Shown here: positions 62,248 to 64,000 of the stretch, in pieces | Position numbering within the stretch: the stretch's first letter is position 1 | How the letters are laid out: every line of letters starts with the position of its first letter | Assembly: GCF_000308615.1 (NCBI RefSeq) | Contig: NZ_BAGB01000012.1 | Coordinates: 62,001-126,000 of the forward strand | Source: Nocardia jiangxiensis NBRC 101359 | GTDB taxonomy: Bacteria > Actinomycetota > Actinomycetes > Mycobacteriales > Mycobacteriaceae | Direction: 5' to 3' | Length of the DNA: 64,000 bases | Made by a program: the position numbers and the translations under genes | Notes under the pieces: generated by a model | What the model saw: the letters and a program-made list of their open reading frames with translations, nothing else | Told to the model about the DNA's origin: nothing | Databases searched by the model: none

Positions 62248-62411
62248 GGTTTCAGTCACGCGGGAAGTCGTGGGTTTCGCCGCGAACCGCTACGCTTGAT
62301 CACCTGAGTCGGTCCGGCCACAGCGCGACCATCCTGTTCGGTACGGCCGGTACCGGATTGTCCGAAGCGCGATGCCAGCTGTTCCCGGTGCAATGGGAGG
62401 AACCGTCCGGA

Positions 62412-62492
62412 ATGGTGATGACGATCGAGCCGATGATGATGTGCGGACCGGTGACGACGACGCCGGTCGAAGCGACGGGTGCGCGCGGATGA
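62412..62492 (+). CDS. Possible 26-residue leader peptide
   Basis: An ATG at 62412, with GGAGGA ten bases upstream, opens a 26-residue frame (M-V-M-T-I-E-P-M-M-M-C-G-P-V-T-T-T) whose TGA overlaps the next gene's ATG (ATGA). The overlap suggests translational coupling. The frame is short, Met-rich and unrecognised, so it may be chance. Confidence 0.25.
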   Translation: MVMTIEPMMMCGPVTTTPVEATGARG

Positions 62493-64000
62493 GCCCCGGT
62501 CCGCTCAATGCCGGGGAACCCGCCATGCTCGGCGGGGCGGGCGGCGCGATCACGCTGGTGGAGGGCAGTACGTTCTGTCTGTCCGACCGGGTGGGCGATG
62601 TCGAACTCGGCACCTCGCACGGACTGTTCTATCGCGATGCGCGAGTGGTGTCGCGTTGGGAGCTGCGGGTGGACGGGCATCGGCCCGAACCGCTCTCGGT
62701 GCTGAGCCCGGAGGCGTTCACCGCGCGATTCGTGCTGCGCCGCCCGCCGCGCGCCGGTGTGGCCGACAGCACCCTGCTGGTGGTGCGCGACCGGCTGGTC
62801 TCCGAGGGACTGCGCGAGACGGTCACGCTGGAGAATCTCGGTCGCGAACCCACCGCCGTCGTGCTCGAACTGCACGCCGAGGGCGATTTCGTGGATCTGT
62901 TCGCGGTCAAGGAGGGCCGCGGCGGGCACGGCCACGCGGACGTCCTGGTCACCGATAACGAGCTGCTGTTCACCGACCGGTCCGATCGGGCCCGCGGGCT
63001 GGCGGTCACCTCCTCGGAACTGCCGCAGGTGCTGCCCGGTTCGCTGTCGTGGCGGGTGGTGGTCCCGCCCGGCGGGCGCTGGCGGACCGAGATCCTGGCG
63101 CAGCCGACGATGGCCAATCAGCGCCCCCGGCCGCCGGCGCGTCCCGGCGAGCACTACGGGGCCAGTGAGCCCGGTCGCAAGATCGAGGCGTGGCGCGACA
63201 CCGCGACCAAACTCACCGCGGGCGATCCGCTGCTCACCTCGGTCCTGCAGCGCACCGAGAGCGATCTGGGCGCGCTACGCATCCACGACGACACCCGCGA
63301 GGGCCGCACCTTCGTCGCCGCCGGTGCGCCCTGGTTCATGACGCTGTTCGGCCGGGACAGCCTGCTGACCGCGTGGATGGCGTTGCCGCTGGATGTGGGC
63401 CTGGCAATGGGCACCATGCAGCAACTGGCCGAGATGCAGGGGCAGCGGGTGGATCCGCTGACCGAGGAGGAGCCGGGCCGGATCATGCACGAGATCCGCC
63501 GCGGCCCCGCCAGCGGTCAGGTGCTCGGCGGTGAGGTCTACTACGGAACCGTCGATGCCACACCGCTTTTCGTGATGCTGCTGGCGGAGGTGCGGCGCTG
63601 GGGCGCGGATCTGGACGCGGTGCAGGCGTTGCTGCCCGCCGCGGATGCCGCATTGGAGTGGATCGAGCACTTCGGTGACCGCGACGGCGACGGGTTCGTG
63701 GAATATCAGCGCGCCACCGACCGCGGTCTGGCCAATCAGGGCTGGAAGGACAGTTTCGACGGAATCAACGACAGCGCAGGGCATTTGGCACAGACTCCGA
63801 TCGCACTGTGCGAGGTGCAGGGATATGTCTACGCCGCACTGACCGCGCGGGCGGAATTGGCCGAGGAATTCGGCGAATCGGCGACCGCGACCCGGCTGCG
63901 CGACCGGGCCGCCGAATTGCGCAGTAAATTCGCCGAGGCCTTCTGGGTTCCCGAAAAGGGTTGGTACGCAATAGCCCTGGATCGGCACAAGCGTCGGATG
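62489..64000 (+). CDS. Glycogen-debranching N-terminal domain / amylo-alpha-1,6-glucosidase-like protein (3' end outside window)
   Basis: The first 504 residues of a longer protein, open at the window edge. The N-terminal part (L-V-E-G-S-T-F-C-L-S-D-R-V-G-D-V, H-G-L-F-Y-R-D-A-R-V-V-S-R-W) is the glycogen-debranching N-terminal domain. From about residue 285 an (alpha/alpha)6-barrel begins with A-A-G-A-P-W-F-M-T-L-F-G-R-D-S-L and continues with Y-Y-G-T-V-D-A-T-P-L-F and N-Q-G-W-K-D-S-F-D. The last holds the acidic catalytic region of this glycoside hydrolase group. It likely trims alpha-1,6 branches or related glucans such as trehalose or glucosylglycerate relatives. The exact substrate is uncertain. 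Confidence 0.85.
   Translation, partial: MSPGPLNAGEPAMLGGAGGAITLVEGSTFCLSDRVGDVELGTSHGLFYRDARVVSRWELRVDGHRPEPLSVLSPEAFTARFVLRRPPRAGVADSTLLVVRDRLVSEGLRETVTLENLGREPTAVVLELHAEGDFVDLFAVKEGRGGHGHADVLVTDNELLFTDRSDRARGLAVTSSELPQVLPGSLSWRVVVPPGGRWRTEILAQPTMANQRPRPPARPGEHYGASEPGRKIEAWRDTATKLTAGDPLLTSVLQRTESDLGALRIHDDTREGRTFVAAGAPWFMTLFGRDSLLTAWMALPLDVGLAMGTMQQLAEMQGQRVDPLTEEEPGRIMHEIRRGPASGQVLGGEVYYGTVDATPLFVMLLAEVRRWGADLDAVQALLPAADAALEWIEHFGDRDGDGFVEYQRATDRGLANQGWKDSFDGINDSAGHLAQTPIALCEVQGYVYAALTARAELAEEFGESATATRLRDRAAELRSKFAEAFWVPEKGWYAIALDRHKRRM

Overview
The window is high-GC actinobacterial DNA. Dense GTGA/ATGA gene overlaps, IdeR/DtxR-type iron boxes, a SecA2 homologue, roadblock proteins and an EXLDI protein together fit a mycolic-acid actinomycete, most probably Nocardia or a close relative. 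The genus is an inference; there is no rRNA in the window. I see no tRNA, rRNA, CRISPR array, transposase or phage gene. || Layout. 1-3740: transporter genes with several lesions. These are a frameshifted small membrane gene, a sodium:solute symporter, a deletion scar joining a DUF485 start to a ketopantoate-reductase end, and a drug-efflux MFS with a shifted C-terminus. 3800-15852: ordinary accessory and housekeeping genes: a membrane protein, an acyltransferase-3, a secreted SGNH hydrolase, a DUF2637-like protein, a roadblock gene group, a CPBP protease, an EXLDI protein, a pseudouridine synthase, an AraC regulator and a methyltransferase. 15853-18719: an ABC-2 exporter operon plus the remnant of a third permease. 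18894-42011: a six-gene minus-strand NRPS/PKS operon of about 23 kb. 42235-51021: siderophore uptake genes, namely a binding lipoprotein, an IrtA/IrtB-like ABC pair, a siderophore-interacting reductase, and a Fec-type ATPase with two permeases. 51264-59007: 5-oxoproline/glutamate/aspartate catabolism (GntR, pxpABC, MFS, DUF1445, aspA) followed by a VOC protein and an XRE-cupin regulator. 59158-64000: secA2, a second siderophore-interacting protein, and the start of a glycogen-debranching-like enzyme running off the window. || The main system. The NRPS/PKS operon begins with a SznF-like protein (C-terminal three-His cupin, apparently without the diiron ligands of SznF) and a YqcI/YcgG-family heme N-oxygenase (DcsA/GntA-like). 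This is the enzyme pair associated with graminine, the C-type diazeniumdiolate amino acid of gramibactin. The megasynthases follow: a free carrier protein; KS0-T-C-A-T with no AT; Cy-A-T-C-KS-AT-MT-T; and C-A(degenerate)-AL-KR-T. The A domain of the KS0 protein reads, by eye, DINYWGGIG(K), the code of N5-hydroxyornithine domains. Graminine is N5-hydroxy-N5-nitroso-ornithine, so this fits. I infer a probably undescribed iron-regulated metallophore combining a diazeniumdiolate residue, a Cys/Ser/Thr-derived azoline and a C-methylated polyketide unit. || How the parts work together. Iron boxes matching 15-16 of 19 positions lie at 18818 (exporter), 43281 (binding protein), 47053 (divergent ABC pair and reductase), 51003 (Fec permeases) and 62229 (second reductase). 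A weaker one (13/19) lies at 42076 before the biosynthetic operon. Synthesis, export, uptake and reductive iron release would then be one iron-starvation response. No thioesterase, MbtH protein, phosphopantetheinyl transferase or starter-acid gene is present, so chain release and starter supply are unresolved.
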